64,000 bases of DNA from Acidimicrobiia bacterium (lineage in GTDB: Bacteria; Actinomycetota; Acidimicrobiia; Acidimicrobiales; Poriferisodalaceae), in the NCBI GenBank assembly GCA_012960315.1, contig DUBN01000078.1:62001-126000 (forward strand), read 5' to 3'. The notes beneath the pieces were generated by a model. It was given only the letters and a program-made list of their open reading frames with translations, was not told the origin of the DNA and ran no database searches. Shown here in pieces: positions 1-8,472 of this stretch; the stretch's first letter is position 1, and every line of letters begins with the position of its first letter. The translations under genes were made by a program, and so were the position numbers.

Positions 1-233
1 CGCCCCAACCTTGCTAAGTAATCGATTTGAGTTGTGGAAAATTGGAAACGAGCGAGCAGTTCTGTCAGGCGTCCAGGTCCGGCCACTACTCCGTACCCTC
101 GCCCCTGAGGCAGTCGCCGCGCGAAGACTTCAAACGTCGCCCTCCGTGAGGCAACCCCCGAGCGGAGCGCGGCGTCAAGCATGGTGACCTCGTAAAGGTC
201 CGTCATTAAGGCAGTGCCCATACCCGCAAGCAT
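1..233 (-). CDS. pncB: Nicotinate phosphoribosyltransferase, N-terminal part (cut by window edge)
   Basis: Only the first 77 or so codons are inside the window; the gene runs off at base 1. After the start the translation reads MTDLYEVTMLDAALRSG, then a stretch ending FEVFARRLPQGRGYGVVAG, which is the characteristic start of actinobacterial nicotinate phosphoribosyltransferase. The family converts nicotinate, PRPP and ATP to nicotinate mononucleotide in NAD salvage (cytosol). ATG at 233 is used; an in-frame ATG at 221 is equally possible because neither has a clear Shine-Dalgarno. It is divergent from the aminotransferase gene at 366, with about 130 bp of shared upstream DNA. Confidence 0.85.
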   Translation of the reverse strand, partial: MLAGMGTALMTDLYEVTMLDAALRSGVASRRATFEVFARRLPQGRGYGVVAGPGRLTELLARFQFSTTQIDYLARLG

Positions 234-365
234 GGTTCATGAACTGGGTTAAGGGAAAGGCCAATTATCGGTCGCCGTTGTTTCGAGCAACTTGTTCGTT
301 ACTTGTCGTGGCGCACGATGCAAAAATAAGCGACGGTAGCGGTCTCTAGAGGCCACACTCCTGTT

Positions 366-1535
366 ATGGCTCTCAAGACCTCAAGTCGAACTGATATCGC
401 ACCGTTTTATGTGATGGAGGTGATGCGCGCTGCAGCGGCACGCGAAATGGCCGGCAGCGAGGTACTGCATCTTGAGGTGGGTCAGCCTTCGACCCCGGCG
501 CCTGAAGGGGCACGCGAGCGCGCGATCGCGGCCATCGAGAATGAAATTCTCGGTTACACCTCAGCGCTTGGCATGGACGCGCTTCGAGAGCGTTTAAGCC
601 TCCATTATCAAGACTGGTACGGCGTCAAGATAGGAGCCGAGCGGATAGCGATCACCATGGGAGCGAGCGGCGCGTTTACATTGGCGTTTTTGGCATGTTT
701 CGAGGCTGGTGACCGCGTCGCTGTTCCATCTCCTGGGTATCCGTGTTACCGCAACACCCTTAAAGCGTTAGGCGTTGAAGCCGTTGAAGTGCCGGTCGGG
801 TACGACACTAGATTTCAACCTTCGCCATCAATACTTGATGATGTTGGACCTATCGACGGGGTGGTTGTCGCGAGTCCATCTAACCCGACCGGGACCATGC
901 TCCTTCCTAGCGAACTGACGGAACTGATTCGTTGGTGCAAGGAGCGAGACGTCCGTTTCATTTCCGACGAGATTTATCATGGCATCACGTATGGGACTTC
1001 AGCTCCAACTGCCGCTGCGGAGTGGGAAGAAGCTGTCGTTGTGAATAGCTTCTCAAAGTACTTTTCGATGACCGGATGGCGACTTGGGTGGTTGGTTCTT
1101 CCCAGCGATCTGGTTTCTCCCGTCGAACGCCTGGCACAAAATGCGTTCATCGCCGCGGCGTCAGTGTCACAACATGCTGCGCTTGGTGCATTCGAGAGTC
1201 ATAGCGAACTGGAAGGCAACGTCGAGCGCTACGGCGTTAATCGAACCATTCTCCTCGAAGGTCTCCCCAAGGCAGGCATTAGTCAATTAGCACCTGCCGA
1301 TGGAGCGTTTTACATCTGGGCGCAGGTAGATCACTTGTGCGACGACAGCCAGAACTTGGCGCAGGAGTGGCTAGAGGATCTCGGGATTGCAGTCACTCCA
1401 GGCATCGATTTTGATCCCACCGAGGGACACCGATTCATTCGCTTCTCGTTTGCTGGTTCAACCCGTGAGGTTGAGGAAACCGTACACAAGTTGACCAATT
1501 GGGCTTCCGAACCTTCGGCTCGAAGAAAGCGCTGA
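366..1535 (+). CDS. Pyridoxal-phosphate-dependent class I/II aminotransferase
   Basis: 389 residues, the normal length for fold-type I aminotransferases. Visible landmarks are the S-N-P-T-G motif near residue 172, the PLP-ring aspartate D201 in SDEIYHG, the Schiff-base lysine K231 in NSFSKYFSMTGWR, and a C-terminal FIRFSFAG arginine that normally binds the substrate carboxylate. It transfers an amino group from an amino acid to a 2-oxo acid in the cytosol; aspartate- or alanine-type substrates are likely, but sequence alone does not decide. The gene stands alone, divergent from pncB and convergent with a small zinc-ribbon gene 8 bp downstream. Confidence 0.9.
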   Translation: MALKTSSRTDIAPFYVMEVMRAAAAREMAGSEVLHLEVGQPSTPAPEGARERAIAAIENEILGYTSALGMDALRERLSLHYQDWYGVKIGAERIAITMGASGAFTLAFLACFEAGDRVAVPSPGYPCYRNTLKALGVEAVEVPVGYDTRFQPSPSILDDVGPIDGVVVASPSNPTGTMLLPSELTELIRWCKERDVRFISDEIYHGITYGTSAPTAAAEWEEAVVVNSFSKYFSMTGWRLGWLVLPSDLVSPVERLAQNAFIAAASVSQHAALGAFESHSELEGNVERYGVNRTILLEGLPKAGISQLAPADGAFYIWAQVDHLCDDSQNLAQEWLEDLGIAVTPGIDFDPTEGHRFIRFSFAGSTREVEETVHKLTNWASEPSARRKR

Positions 1536-1543
1536 GACCAGGG

Positions 1544-1744
1544 TTACTCTTTGGTCGCGACCTGATTTGGTGTGACATTCATTTTTGGTTCGTATTTTGT
1601 TGCCCCGACCTCGCGAGGTTCGCCACCAAGATGCGCTTTGAGTTCTTCACGGCACCGGGCGCAAGGTCCATAGAACCGCTCATTGACCGATTCGGAACAT
1701 CGAGGGCAATTGAATTCGAGTGGATCTCCGGTTGTGGGCACCAT
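1544..1744 (-). CDS. Small zinc-ribbon-like protein, function unknown
   Basis: About 66 residues from the preferred start. Two Cys pairs, FNCPRC and GPCARC, separated by 13 residues look like a four-cysteine zinc ribbon. The C-terminus is charged and ends in a PKMNVTPNQVA stretch that resembles small actinobacterial proteins I have seen, but I cannot name the family. ATG at 1744 is preferred over ATG at 1789 because GCAGGATGCG gives an AGGA site just upstream and because the longer form would overlap the divergent gene. Opposite-frame ORFs here lack these features. Function unknown; nucleic-acid or protein binding is a guess from the ribbon. Confidence 0.6.
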   Translation of the reverse strand: MVPTTGDPLEFNCPRCSESVNERFYGPCARCREELKAHLGGEPREVGATKYEPKMNVTPNQVATKE

Positions 1745-1789
1745 CGCATCCTGCCAGCCCAAATGCTCTAATTGGGGAATGAGGCCCAA

Positions 1790-2161
1790 ATGAGGCGAGA
1801 ACTTTTAACGGAAATTTGTTTGGGTCAACCTGACGCGGTTGAGGATTTTCCATTCGGCGATCATGTCTCAGTGTTCAAAGTCGGAGGAAAAATGTTTGCG
1901 TTGATTCCCACGACTTTGGATCAACTTTCCCTCACTCTCAAATGTGACCCTGACAAAGCGGAGTCTTTGCGACAGCAATATTCATCCGTTCGAGCAAGCA
2001 ACTTTCACAAACGACATTGGAATCGAGTGTCAATTGACGGGTCTATCTCAATTAATGAGCTGCAGGACTGGGTCGAGGATAGTTACGACCTTGTAGTCGA
2101 CAAGTTGCCCAAAGGGCTCCGACTGAGTTTGCAGGGGCAAGTAAGAGGTCCGTCAGATTAA
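1790..2161 (+). CDS. MmcQ/YjbR family protein
   Basis: 123 residues, typical of the MmcQ/YjbR (CyaY-like fold) family. The pattern D-A-V-E-D-F-P-F-G near the N-terminus, the VFKVGGKMFAL strand and the late SFHKRHWNRV-like and ELQDWVEDSYDLV segments are the usual landmarks. Family members are often described as DNA-binding or stress-linked, but the biochemical role is not settled. Start chosen at ATG 1790, six bases after GAGG; an upstream in-frame start at 1772 would add six unlikely residues. It is divergent from the zinc-ribbon gene and followed by a hairpin-rich noncoding region. Confidence 0.8.
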   Translation: MRRELLTEICLGQPDAVEDFPFGDHVSVFKVGGKMFALIPTTLDQLSLTLKCDPDKAESLRQQYSSVRASNFHKRHWNRVSIDGSISINELQDWVEDSYDLVVDKLPKGLRLSLQGQVRGPSD

Positions 2162-2544
2162 GCCCCTCTGACTCCACGCGTGTCATGAAGGGCATCGTGC
2201 AGTGAACCGACTCCTGAGACGCGTCGATGCCCCCACCTTGTGGGCGGGGGCATCAAACGACACTTGAGACGTTTTGCCTGACTATCAAAGCCAGGGCTTC
2301 ACTGCGCGAGGACCGACACGCTCATCGTCAAGTCGGATGGTCTGGGTTGGAGTCGCCACCATTTCGTTACGTACGAAGAAGGCTTCCTCCCAAGTTGGCA
2401 GGCCGCCTCAGCGCCCGACCACCTCCAGAGTCCTATTAAGTCTTGGCATGTTTGGGACCACCTCCTTTTTCTGGTGACCCGATGGTGACACAACTTGAGG
2501 CAATCTGAGTGCCATGTGTGACTAGATGCGCCAAATCGTCGCGT
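2162..2544. other. 383-bp intergenic region between convergent genes; no credible gene
   Basis: It separates the MmcQ gene from the P1 peptidase gene, which point at each other. Short ORFs occur on both strands but none has a start with a ribosome site and family-like sequence. One plus-strand frame ending at TGA 2486-2488 is open for about 70 codons with protein-like composition but has no start codon, so at most it is a gene remnant. The left part holds the mutually exclusive hairpins listed separately. Confidence 0.6.
2226..2254. terminator. Strong hairpin, probable bidirectional terminator
   Basis: GATGCCCCC (2226-2234) and GGGGGCATC (2246-2254) form a perfect 9-bp stem with an 11-base loop, about 65 bp after the MmcQ stop. 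There is no U-tract on either strand, so classic intrinsic termination is not assured. The position between convergent genes fits termination from both sides. An alternative pairing with an upstream GGGCATCG at 2190-2197 exists. Confidence 0.45.
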
Positions 2545-3441
2545 TCATTGAACTGCGTTGCGGATGGCGGCAGCTACTGCCGTAGACGCGAGGTCAGCAA
2601 CGAGGTCTACGGTCGCAGGGACCTCTTGGGTTGCTAACAAAAACAATGCGTCTCCGTCGACCGAGGTATGTGGGGGGTTGATGCTCCGAGCTATCCCGGT
2701 GTGGGCAAGGTCCGCTACTCGGCAGGCTTCTGGTTTGGTCAGCGTTGCATTGGTAACCAAACATCCGATGGTGGTATTAGCTCTCTCTTCGCCGGACTCC
2801 CAGGCAGCTACTTCGTCAAGTGAAACAAACGGATAGCGGGGAGCCCCGGGTGCGGCTGTCGAACCGGCAAGGACACTGCCGTCTGTATCAAGCACGTCAC
2901 CGAAAGCGTTAACGGCAACGATTACTCCCACGGTTACGTCGCCTGATCGAGCCACGGAGATGCCCTGTCCGCCCGGACGCGCATAAACCCGCCCCGCTGC
3001 TTTACCAACGGTGCAGCCTCGGCCCACACCAACACGTCCGGTCTCAGGGTCAGCACTGGTTGCCGCCTCACATGCCAGTCGGCCTGCATCGGGGCCCGGT
3101 CGTGGATCGTCGGGTCCGGTGATGTCGAATACGACCGCTGCACCAACGACGGGCACGAGAACGGTCGCCAACTCAAGGCCGCGCTTATGATCGCTGCACC
3201 ATTGGACCACTCCCTCGGCAGCCGCAAGACCGAAAACGCTGTTCCCACATAACGCGACGGCGTGACATTCGATCCCGGACCCGTTGGGCCCCAGTGCCGC
3301 TGCCTCACGCGTGCCGGGGGCACCACCACGCACTGCGATGGCCCCAAGCGAGCCTTTGGGGGGAAGAACAACCGTGACTCCTGTTGCATGTTGTTCGTCA
3401 GTCCAGCAACCCACCATTACGTCTTCGATGCCAAGTGCCAT
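2545..3441 (-). CDS. P1 family peptidase (DmpA / S58 aminopeptidase family)
   Basis: 298 residues. The N-terminal half is rich in glycine with GATVV-, NGSGIECHAV- and NSVFGLAAAEGV-type segments. The C-terminal half carries N-T-T-I-G followed by VTNATLTKPEACRVA and a final SVDGDALF, the order seen in the DmpA/ornithine-acetyltransferase-fold family. These enzymes self-cleave before a Ser/Thr nucleophile, here probably a Thr of NTTIG, to make alpha and beta chains, and then act as D- or beta-aminopeptidases in the cytosol. AAGG lies upstream of ATG 3441. It is divergent from nei2, whose start is 39 bp away. Confidence 0.85.
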   Translation of the reverse strand: MALGIEDVMVGCWTDEQHATGVTVVLPPKGSLGAIAVRGGAPGTREAAALGPNGSGIECHAVALCGNSVFGLAAAEGVVQWCSDHKRGLELATVLVPVVGAAVVFDITGPDDPRPGPDAGRLACEAATSADPETGRVGVGRGCTVGKAAGRVYARPGGQGISVARSGDVTVGVIVAVNAFGDVLDTDGSVLAGSTAAPGAPRYPFVSLDEVAAWESGEERANTTIGCLVTNATLTKPEACRVADLAHTGIARSINPPHTSVDGDALFLLATQEVPATVDLVADLASTAVAAAIRNAVQ

Positions 3442-3480
3442 AAAAGAACCTTACGTTGCTCCGCGCGTTAGACATACATG

Positions 3481-4287
3481 GTGCCCGAAGGTCATACGAT
3501 TCACCGACTATCGCGGGATTTACGGTCAGATTTTGGGACAAATCCGGTTAAAGCAAGCTCTCCGCAGGGCCGTTTCCACGATGGATCGGTCCAAATTAAT
3601 GGGAGGACTTTGTCGAAGAGCGAAGCCTGGGGAAAGCATTTATTTCTCAGTTTCGATGATGAACTGATCTTGCACGTCCATCTCGGTTTAATCGGGAAAT
3701 TTCGGCCTCATTCGATTGACTCGTTAACAACAGACACAGTACGTCTTCGCCTTGAGGGAAAGCAGGCGTGGCACCTCACTGGGCCCCAAAAGTGTGCCCT
3801 AATTTCCATCGATGAGTTCGTCAACGTGACCAACGGTTTGGGACCTGACCCTCTCCGGCGAGGGACACGTTTGAGTCATTTCGCTGACAACGTGGCACTC
3901 CGGCAAACTCCGATCGCAGTCTCACTGTTAGACCAGTCGGTTATCGCGGGAATTGGGAACGTATATCGCGCTGAGTTTCTTTTCATTCTGGGGATACACC
4001 CTGAACGACCCTCATGTGAACTGACCGATACTGAGATTCGCGGTCTGTGGGAAATAGCGGGCACTCAACTGCGTCAAGGGGTCCGACTTAACCGGATCGT
4101 TACGGTTTCTCGGGAAGATTCAGGATCCGTTCCCGGGCGAGTTAATCCTGATGACGCGCTGTACGTGTATAAACGCGAATCACAACCTTGCAGGCGTTGC
4201 GGTACCGACATCAGAATTACTGAACTTGCGGGGAGAAAATGTTGGTGGTGTGATCGATGTCAACCTCGATCGCTCAGTGCGCGTTGA
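3481..4287 (+). CDS. Endonuclease VIII-like DNA glycosylase/AP lyase (Nei2 type)
   Basis: 268 residues from GTG 3481. The enzyme family needs proline directly after the initiator Met as catalytic nucleophile; the frame reads M-V-P-E-G-H-T-I-H from ATG 3478, so the real start must be the GTG, giving (M)-P-E-G-H. Also visible are a conserved Lys in GKHLFL, the HLGL helix, an N-terminal-domain H2TH region (GIGNVYRAE) and a four-cysteine zinc finger (CRRC...CWWC-C) at the end. It removes oxidised bases and cleaves the abasic site. It ends 6 bp from the stop of convergent mutM, so two Fpg/Nei paralogues face each other. Confidence 0.9.
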   Translation: MPEGHTIHRLSRDLRSDFGTNPVKASSPQGRFHDGSVQINGRTLSKSEAWGKHLFLSFDDELILHVHLGLIGKFRPHSIDSLTTDTVRLRLEGKQAWHLTGPQKCALISIDEFVNVTNGLGPDPLRRGTRLSHFADNVALRQTPIAVSLLDQSVIAGIGNVYRAEFLFILGIHPERPSCELTDTEIRGLWEIAGTQLRQGVRLNRIVTVSREDSGSVPGRVNPDDALYVYKRESQPCRRCGTDIRITELAGRKCWWCDRCQPRSLSAR

Positions 4288-4293
4288 GTAATT

Positions 4294-5103
4294 TCAGCGG
4301 CGTTGACACGTTGGACACCAGGTGGTGGAACGGGCATCAATAATTCGTGCCCTCAGGATAAAACCGCAGACAAAACATTTTTGCCCGACGCGGCCGTAGC
4401 ACTGAAGATGATGTTGATTGGACCCTTCACCCACCAGGTTGCGGTAGTCGCGAAGCGTTGTTCCTCCGCGCTCCAGGGCCTGTGACAACACCGCGCGAAT
4501 AGCATCAACGAGGCGTTGAGCTTGAGGTCGGCTAATGGAACGTAATGACGGATTCAGTCCAGCTTGGAACAATGCTTCGTCGGCGTAAATATTCCCTACT
4601 CCCGCTACTAGGCGCTGCCCCAACAATTGAGTCTTAATGCGCTGCCGTCGACCTCGAGCTCTCCTCCATAGTTCGTCCCCGTCAAAGTTCGAGTCAAAGG
4701 GCTCGGGGCCCATGTGCAGCAACGTCGGAATTTGCGAATAATCGCCTTTCTTGACAAGCGCTATTCTGCCAAACCTACGGACGTCTCTAAAAACGAGTGT
4801 CCGCTGATCGTCTAATAGCCACCATGCCCTCATGTATTCGTCGACTACCGATAAGTCGAGTTCGGGATTGTCGATGAGTAGTTGCCCGGTCATGCCCAGG
4901 TGAACGATGAGTTCTGTCTCATTCCCAAGCTCTGCGAGTAGGTACTTGCCTCGCCGCCGAAGGGCCATGAACCGTTGACCTTCAACATCTCGAGCGGGCC
5001 GAAACTTTTCTGATTCGTGACTACCTGCCTGAACGACCGTCCGTTTCAGAATTTCGCATTCCAATTGTCGGCGGATCGTTTCGACCTCCGGAAGCTCAGG
5101 CAC
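4294..5103 (-). CDS. mutM: Formamidopyrimidine-DNA glycosylase (Fpg/MutM)
   Basis: 269 residues, the standard Fpg length. It begins M-P-E-L-P-E-V-E-T-I, where Pro2 and Glu3 are catalytic, has the GKYLL lysine and HLGMTGQL segment, the H2TH helix region GVGNIYADEALF, and ends with a zinc finger (C-Y-G, KCFVCGF, WCPTC). It excises 8-oxoguanine and formamidopyrimidine from DNA and nicks the strand. A RecB-like nuclease gene ends 17 bp upstream on the same strand, so this is the distal gene of a minus-strand group running from parA through the nuclease. Confidence 0.93.
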   Translation of the reverse strand: MPELPEVETIRRQLECEILKRTVVQAGSHESEKFRPARDVEGQRFMALRRRGKYLLAELGNETELIVHLGMTGQLLIDNPELDLSVVDEYMRAWWLLDDQRTLVFRDVRRFGRIALVKKGDYSQIPTLLHMGPEPFDSNFDGDELWRRARGRRQRIKTQLLGQRLVAGVGNIYADEALFQAGLNPSLRSISRPQAQRLVDAIRAVLSQALERGGTTLRDYRNLVGEGSNQHHLQCYGRVGQKCFVCGFILRARIIDARSTTWCPTCQRR

Positions 5104-5120
5104 TTGAACGGCGGCTTTTC

Positions 5121-5939
5121 TCAGCTACGAGGCCCATATCGCCTCTCTGCTTCAGCCGCGCCTTCCGGGCACAGGTCTACATAAGGACACCAGTTACACA
5201 GCGGACCAGTTTTGTGAGGGAAGTGCTCAGCATCTATCGATTGACAAAGAAGGTCCCAAGTAAGCCTGTACTGGTCAACAGCTTCCCCCACTGCCTCGGC
5301 ATCAATTGGGCGATCAATCGGGCCGCTCGTCAGGTACATCAAACGAACCTCTGATACCTCGTGGTGTGTTTCTGCTAGCGCGGCTGCGTACAACCAAACC
5401 TGGGAAAGTTTGTCGTCGACGTATCTTGCGGCAGGTGATTTACCCGTCTTGTAGTCAACGACTCGCAACCCGGAGGGCACGCGTTCAGTCAAATCGACTA
5501 TGCCGAAGAAGGGAACCCCCGAAATTTCAACGGATAATTCTTGTTCTGCTCGCACCACATCTACCGCAGTTGGGTCTTCTAACGAAAAGTAACGCTCGAC
5601 CAGTCTCCAGGCCTTCCACATAAACGATGTCGTGTCCTCCAGAGATAGGCCCAACCCTAGAAAATCATCGTCATCGCGAGTCTCATCCCACAACGTGCGC
5701 GCTAACGCTCTGGCTGCATCAACCGAGCGGTCGCTTGCGTCAAGGCTGAGCAGATCTTCAAGTATCCGATGAACAAAAGTGCCAAGTACAGCAGCTTCGC
5801 CTTTGGGGTCTGGGAGTTTGTCGATATATCTCATCCGCCAACGCCGAGGGCATTGTCGGAAAGTGGAGGCTGAACTCGGACTCAAATGTCTTGGTCGAAA
5901 GCTTTGAGTTTCCATGTCGACTGAATTCACAACTCTCAT
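5121..5939 (-). CDS. RecB/Cas4-like PD-(D/E)XK nuclease with Fe-S cysteines
   Basis: 272 residues from ATG 5939. SPSSASTFRQCPRRW near the N-terminus and a CNWCPYVDLC cluster near the C-terminus supply one plus three cysteines, as in AddB/Cas4-type 4Fe-4S nucleases. Between them are GTFVHRILE (motif with H), GIVDLTERV (motif with D) and VVDYKTGKS (D-x-K), the PD-(D/E)XK core. The family processes DNA ends in repair; this protein has no helicase domain, so it is a stand-alone member. ATG 5939 avoids overlapping the membrane-protein gene upstream; a longer ATG at 6032 and a shorter one at 5915 exist. Confidence 0.85.
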   Translation of the reverse strand: MRVVNSVDMETQSFRPRHLSPSSASTFRQCPRRWRMRYIDKLPDPKGEAAVLGTFVHRILEDLLSLDASDRSVDAARALARTLWDETRDDDDFLGLGLSLEDTTSFMWKAWRLVERYFSLEDPTAVDVVRAEQELSVEISGVPFFGIVDLTERVPSGLRVVDYKTGKSPAARYVDDKLSQVWLYAAALAETHHEVSEVRLMYLTSGPIDRPIDAEAVGEAVDQYRLTWDLLCQSIDAEHFPHKTGPLCNWCPYVDLCPEGAAEAERRYGPRS

Positions 5940-5964
5940 CTTGCCCGAGGGGAGGGACGTTGGA

Positions 5965-6261
5965 TCATCTGTCTCTTTTCGCAATACGACGCCACAGCCA
6001 AAGAACGGCGATAAGCCCTGCCAGACCACCAAACACTGCGACCGCTGGGACTCTCCGATCTAATGGCGGTACAGCTTGAGGCACCGTCTGCAGCGTCGGT
6101 CCCATTTCATCTTTAGTACTGATGGTTGGCGGTTGCTCCCCATCACTTTTTCGATCTGTTGCTATTTGAGATTCAGGGCGGTCGGTCACGGGGTCACCGG
6201 GAAGGCCGATGAATGCCCCACGGTCAGTGGGTCGCGGTCGGTTGGGGTCGTAGCCGGCCAT
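5965..6261 (-). CDS. Small single-pass membrane protein, unknown function
   Basis: 98 residues. The first 70 are polar, rich in Pro, Asp and Arg, and probably disordered; residues from about 72 to 90 (VAVFGGLAGLIAVLWLW) form one membrane helix, followed by a basic RRIAKRDR end. That topology suggests a cytosolic basic tail and an extracytoplasmic or disordered N-terminal arm. AAGGAG sits 4 bases before ATG 6261. It lies 12 bp after the ParA stop and just before the nuclease gene, probably in one operon. I recognise no family. Confidence 0.65.
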   Translation of the reverse strand: MAGYDPNRPRPTDRGAFIGLPGDPVTDRPESQIATDRKSDGEQPPTISTKDEMGPTLQTVPQAVPPLDRRVPAVAVFGGLAGLIAVLWLWRRIAKRDR

Positions 6262-6273
6262 CGCGCTCCTTCG

Positions 6274-7107
6274 CTAGTCGATAGTACTGGGCATCGAGGG
6301 TTCGGGGCTTTGGAGCGGTTCTCGACTGCTTGGTTCTACGGTTCGAGTCTCGGCTAACGAATTCCATAAGTCATCAAACTGACTGACAGCTTCAGCAGCA
6401 CCTGGACGCTTCCCTAAAGCCCTCAAGCTGGTGGATTGGCCTGATGCCTCTGCAACCGCGGCCCTGAGTTGGATTTGAGGTAGCACAAGATCACCAAATC
6501 GATCATGTAACTGTTCGCACCAATAACGATTATCGCGGGTACGGCCAACTCGATTTACAACCACCCCTGCAAGTCGTGGCGCGCCTAGGCGCCCGGCAAC
6601 TCGTTCAATTGTGTTGTGCATTAAGTCAACTCCGTCGGCTGCCCACGCAGCAGGTTCAGTGACAATCACGGCACGTTCGGCCGCGAACAGACCGTTGATG
6701 CATAGAAGACCTAGTGACGGCGGACAGTCAATAAGCACAAGGTCGTGGTCTACCCCTGCCAGCGAAAGTCGAAGACGATCTTGAGCTCCCACAGGATCGG
6801 CAGCAAGTAGAGGCTCTCTGCCGGCAAGCAAGAGACTGCCGGGAACAAGATCGGGCTGTGGACCCTCTTCGGGCCAATTAGATCGGCAGATAGCATCATT
6901 CACTGAGCCCGCCCTTGCTTCCGCCAGGACATCGTCGATTGATGGCGTTGCATTCCATACGCCCAAGCCACTTGAGGCATTGGCTTGGGGGTCAAGGTCA
7001 ATCACCAACACCCTCATACCCGAAGCACTAGCGGCTTCAGCGATACCAAGGGTGACGGTGGTTTTACCCACGCCTCCTTTTTGATTAACAACAGCGATGG
7101 ACTGCAT
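6274..7107 (-). CDS. ParA/Soj-family ATPase, no ParB partner adjacent
   Basis: 277 residues. The deviant Walker A K10-G-G-V-G-K-T-T opens the protein, followed by [17 protein letters not shown] (Walker A') and [12 protein letters not shown] (Walker B), all diagnostic of ParA/MinD-type ATPases. It lacks an N-terminal helix-turn-helix. Such proteins position chromosomes, plasmids or protein cargo using ATP-driven dimerisation on DNA. No parB or parS cluster is nearby; the downstream gene encodes a single-pass membrane protein and then a nuclease, so it is an orphan ParA whose cargo is unclear. The C-terminal 35 residues are low-complexity, Ser/Pro rich. Confidence 0.88.
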   Translation of the reverse strand: MQSIAVVNQKGGVGKTTVTLGIAEAASASGMRVLVIDLDPQANASSGLGVWNATPSIDDVLAEARAGSVNDAICRSNWPEEGPQPDLVPGSLLLAGREPLLAADPVGAQDRLRLSLAGVDHDLVLIDCPPSLGLLCINGLFAAERAVIVTEPAAWAADGVDLMHNTIERVAGRLGAPRLAGVVVNRVGRTRDNRYWCEQLHDRFGDLVLPQIQLRAAVAEASGQSTSLRALGKRPGAAEAVSQFDDLWNSLAETRTVEPSSREPLQSPEPSMPSTID

Positions 7108-7162
7108 TAGACGACAGGCTAACCCCGCTCGGCTCCTTCATCGGTTCGTTGACGATTCACGG

Positions 7163-8380
7163 TTATTGGCGAAGGTCAATACCGCACAACGAAGCCGCCG
7201 CAATTAGGCATCCTCGATGTGGCGGCCCTGCGCCATCTTCGATCGATTGTGCCGCGGAGAGAAGGGCGGCGCGCGCACGAGGCGCGTCAAGGTCATCGTC
7301 TAAAGCACTTCGTACTTCATCAATTAATGGCCCGTGACTCACAGGGTCGGCTTCACCCGCCGCCCGAACCAACCAGTCCAGATCAGATTGCGCTTGCGGC
7401 GCTTCTTCATCAAACCACTCAAAATCAGATCGGTAGTGGTGGGCCATGAGAGCAAGTCGGATAGCTCTCGGGTCGATCTTTTGGCGGAGGTCAGACACGA
7501 ACACCAAATTGCCGAGAGATTTCGACATTTTTGTTCCTTGGTATGCCACAATTCCCGCGTGAACCCAGTACCGAGACAAGGACTCACCAGTTACGCATTC
7601 ACTCTGCGCAATCTCGCATTCATGATGGGGGAAAATTAAGTCTCCTCCACCTCCATGAATATCAATTGTTGTTCCAAGTGCGTCCATGCTCATAGCCGAA
7701 CACTCGATATGCCATCCGGGTCGGCCTGGCCCAAATGGTGAATCCCACCGCGGTTCGTCATCAGCACTCGGCTGCCACAAAACAAAATCTAAGGGGTTCC
7801 GCTGCCGAGGGTCGTCAGGAGAGCCGCCTCTCTCGGCGGCTAAAGCGACCATCTCGGCGTTGGTCAGATGCGACAATTTGCCGAAAGACGGAAAAGTTGA
7901 TACATCGAAATATGTGATGCCATCGATCGTGTAGGTATGGCCGCCACTTTCTAAGGCACTAATTAGTTCGATCATGCCCGCAATGGATTCCGTTGCTCGC
8001 GGCTCTGCGCTCGCTGGGCGTGTATTCAGCGCTTCCATGTCCTGACTGAAGCGGTTCATCTCTAACTCGGCGAGCTCTAGAAAATCGATACCTAGTTCTC
8101 GTGCCTTAGGCAAGATGCTGTCATCAACGTCAGTGACGTTTCTTACGAGTTCAACGGTGTGGCCAAGATCTTCGAGTCTTCGGATAATGAGGTCGTAAGT
8201 GAGGTAAGTCGCTGCATGGCCCAGATGGGTTGAGTCGTAGGGAGTTATTCCACACACATACATTTGAACGTGATCGCCCACCTCAAGATCGACTATTTCC
8301 TGACGGGCGGTGTCATACAGACGCATTGTCATAGAGGTTGTCTCTTTCTTGGTCTGTAACCAGGGAAGTTCCTTCACCAT
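7163..8380 (-). CDS. mshC: L-cysteine:GlcN-Ins ligase, mycothiol biosynthesis
   Basis: A cysteinyl-tRNA-synthetase-like ligase that joins cysteine to GlcN-inositol using ATP, the third step of mycothiol synthesis. It has C43 in YVCGITPYD, H-L-G-H at 52-55 (HIGH motif), the GWHIECSAM zinc/cysteine segment at 222-230 and KMSKS at 284-288. The wording GITPYDSTHLGHAATYL is the MshC signature rather than CysS, and the protein lacks the CysS anticodon domain. ATG 8332 (MTMRLYDTA) is a possible shorter start. Mycothiol is confined to Actinobacteria, so this gene is the best taxonomic marker in the window. Confidence 0.88.
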   Translation of the reverse strand: MVKELPWLQTKKETTSMTMRLYDTARQEIVDLEVGDHVQMYVCGITPYDSTHLGHAATYLTYDLIIRRLEDLGHTVELVRNVTDVDDSILPKARELGIDFLELAELEMNRFSQDMEALNTRPASAEPRATESIAGMIELISALESGGHTYTIDGITYFDVSTFPSFGKLSHLTNAEMVALAAERGGSPDDPRQRNPLDFVLWQPSADDEPRWDSPFGPGRPGWHIECSAMSMDALGTTIDIHGGGGDLIFPHHECEIAQSECVTGESLSRYWVHAGIVAYQGTKMSKSLGNLVFVSDLRQKIDPRAIRLALMAHHYRSDFEWFDEEAPQAQSDLDWLVRAAGEADPVSHGPLIDEVRSALDDDLDAPRARAALLSAAQSIEDGAGPPHRGCLIAAASLCGIDLRQ

Positions 8381-8472
8381 ACGTTGAAGACTCGACGAGT
8401 AGCGGCCATGAGTGTGCCGAATATATGAGCACAGCTATCACCTGAGGTTTAGACCTAGGTACTCTCGGTCAA

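Noticed and set aside
2227-2493. Three short ORFs in the region after the MmcQ gene
   Set aside because: Mutually overlapping, no ribosome sites and no recognisable protein sequence; one frame has protein-like composition but lacks any start codon.
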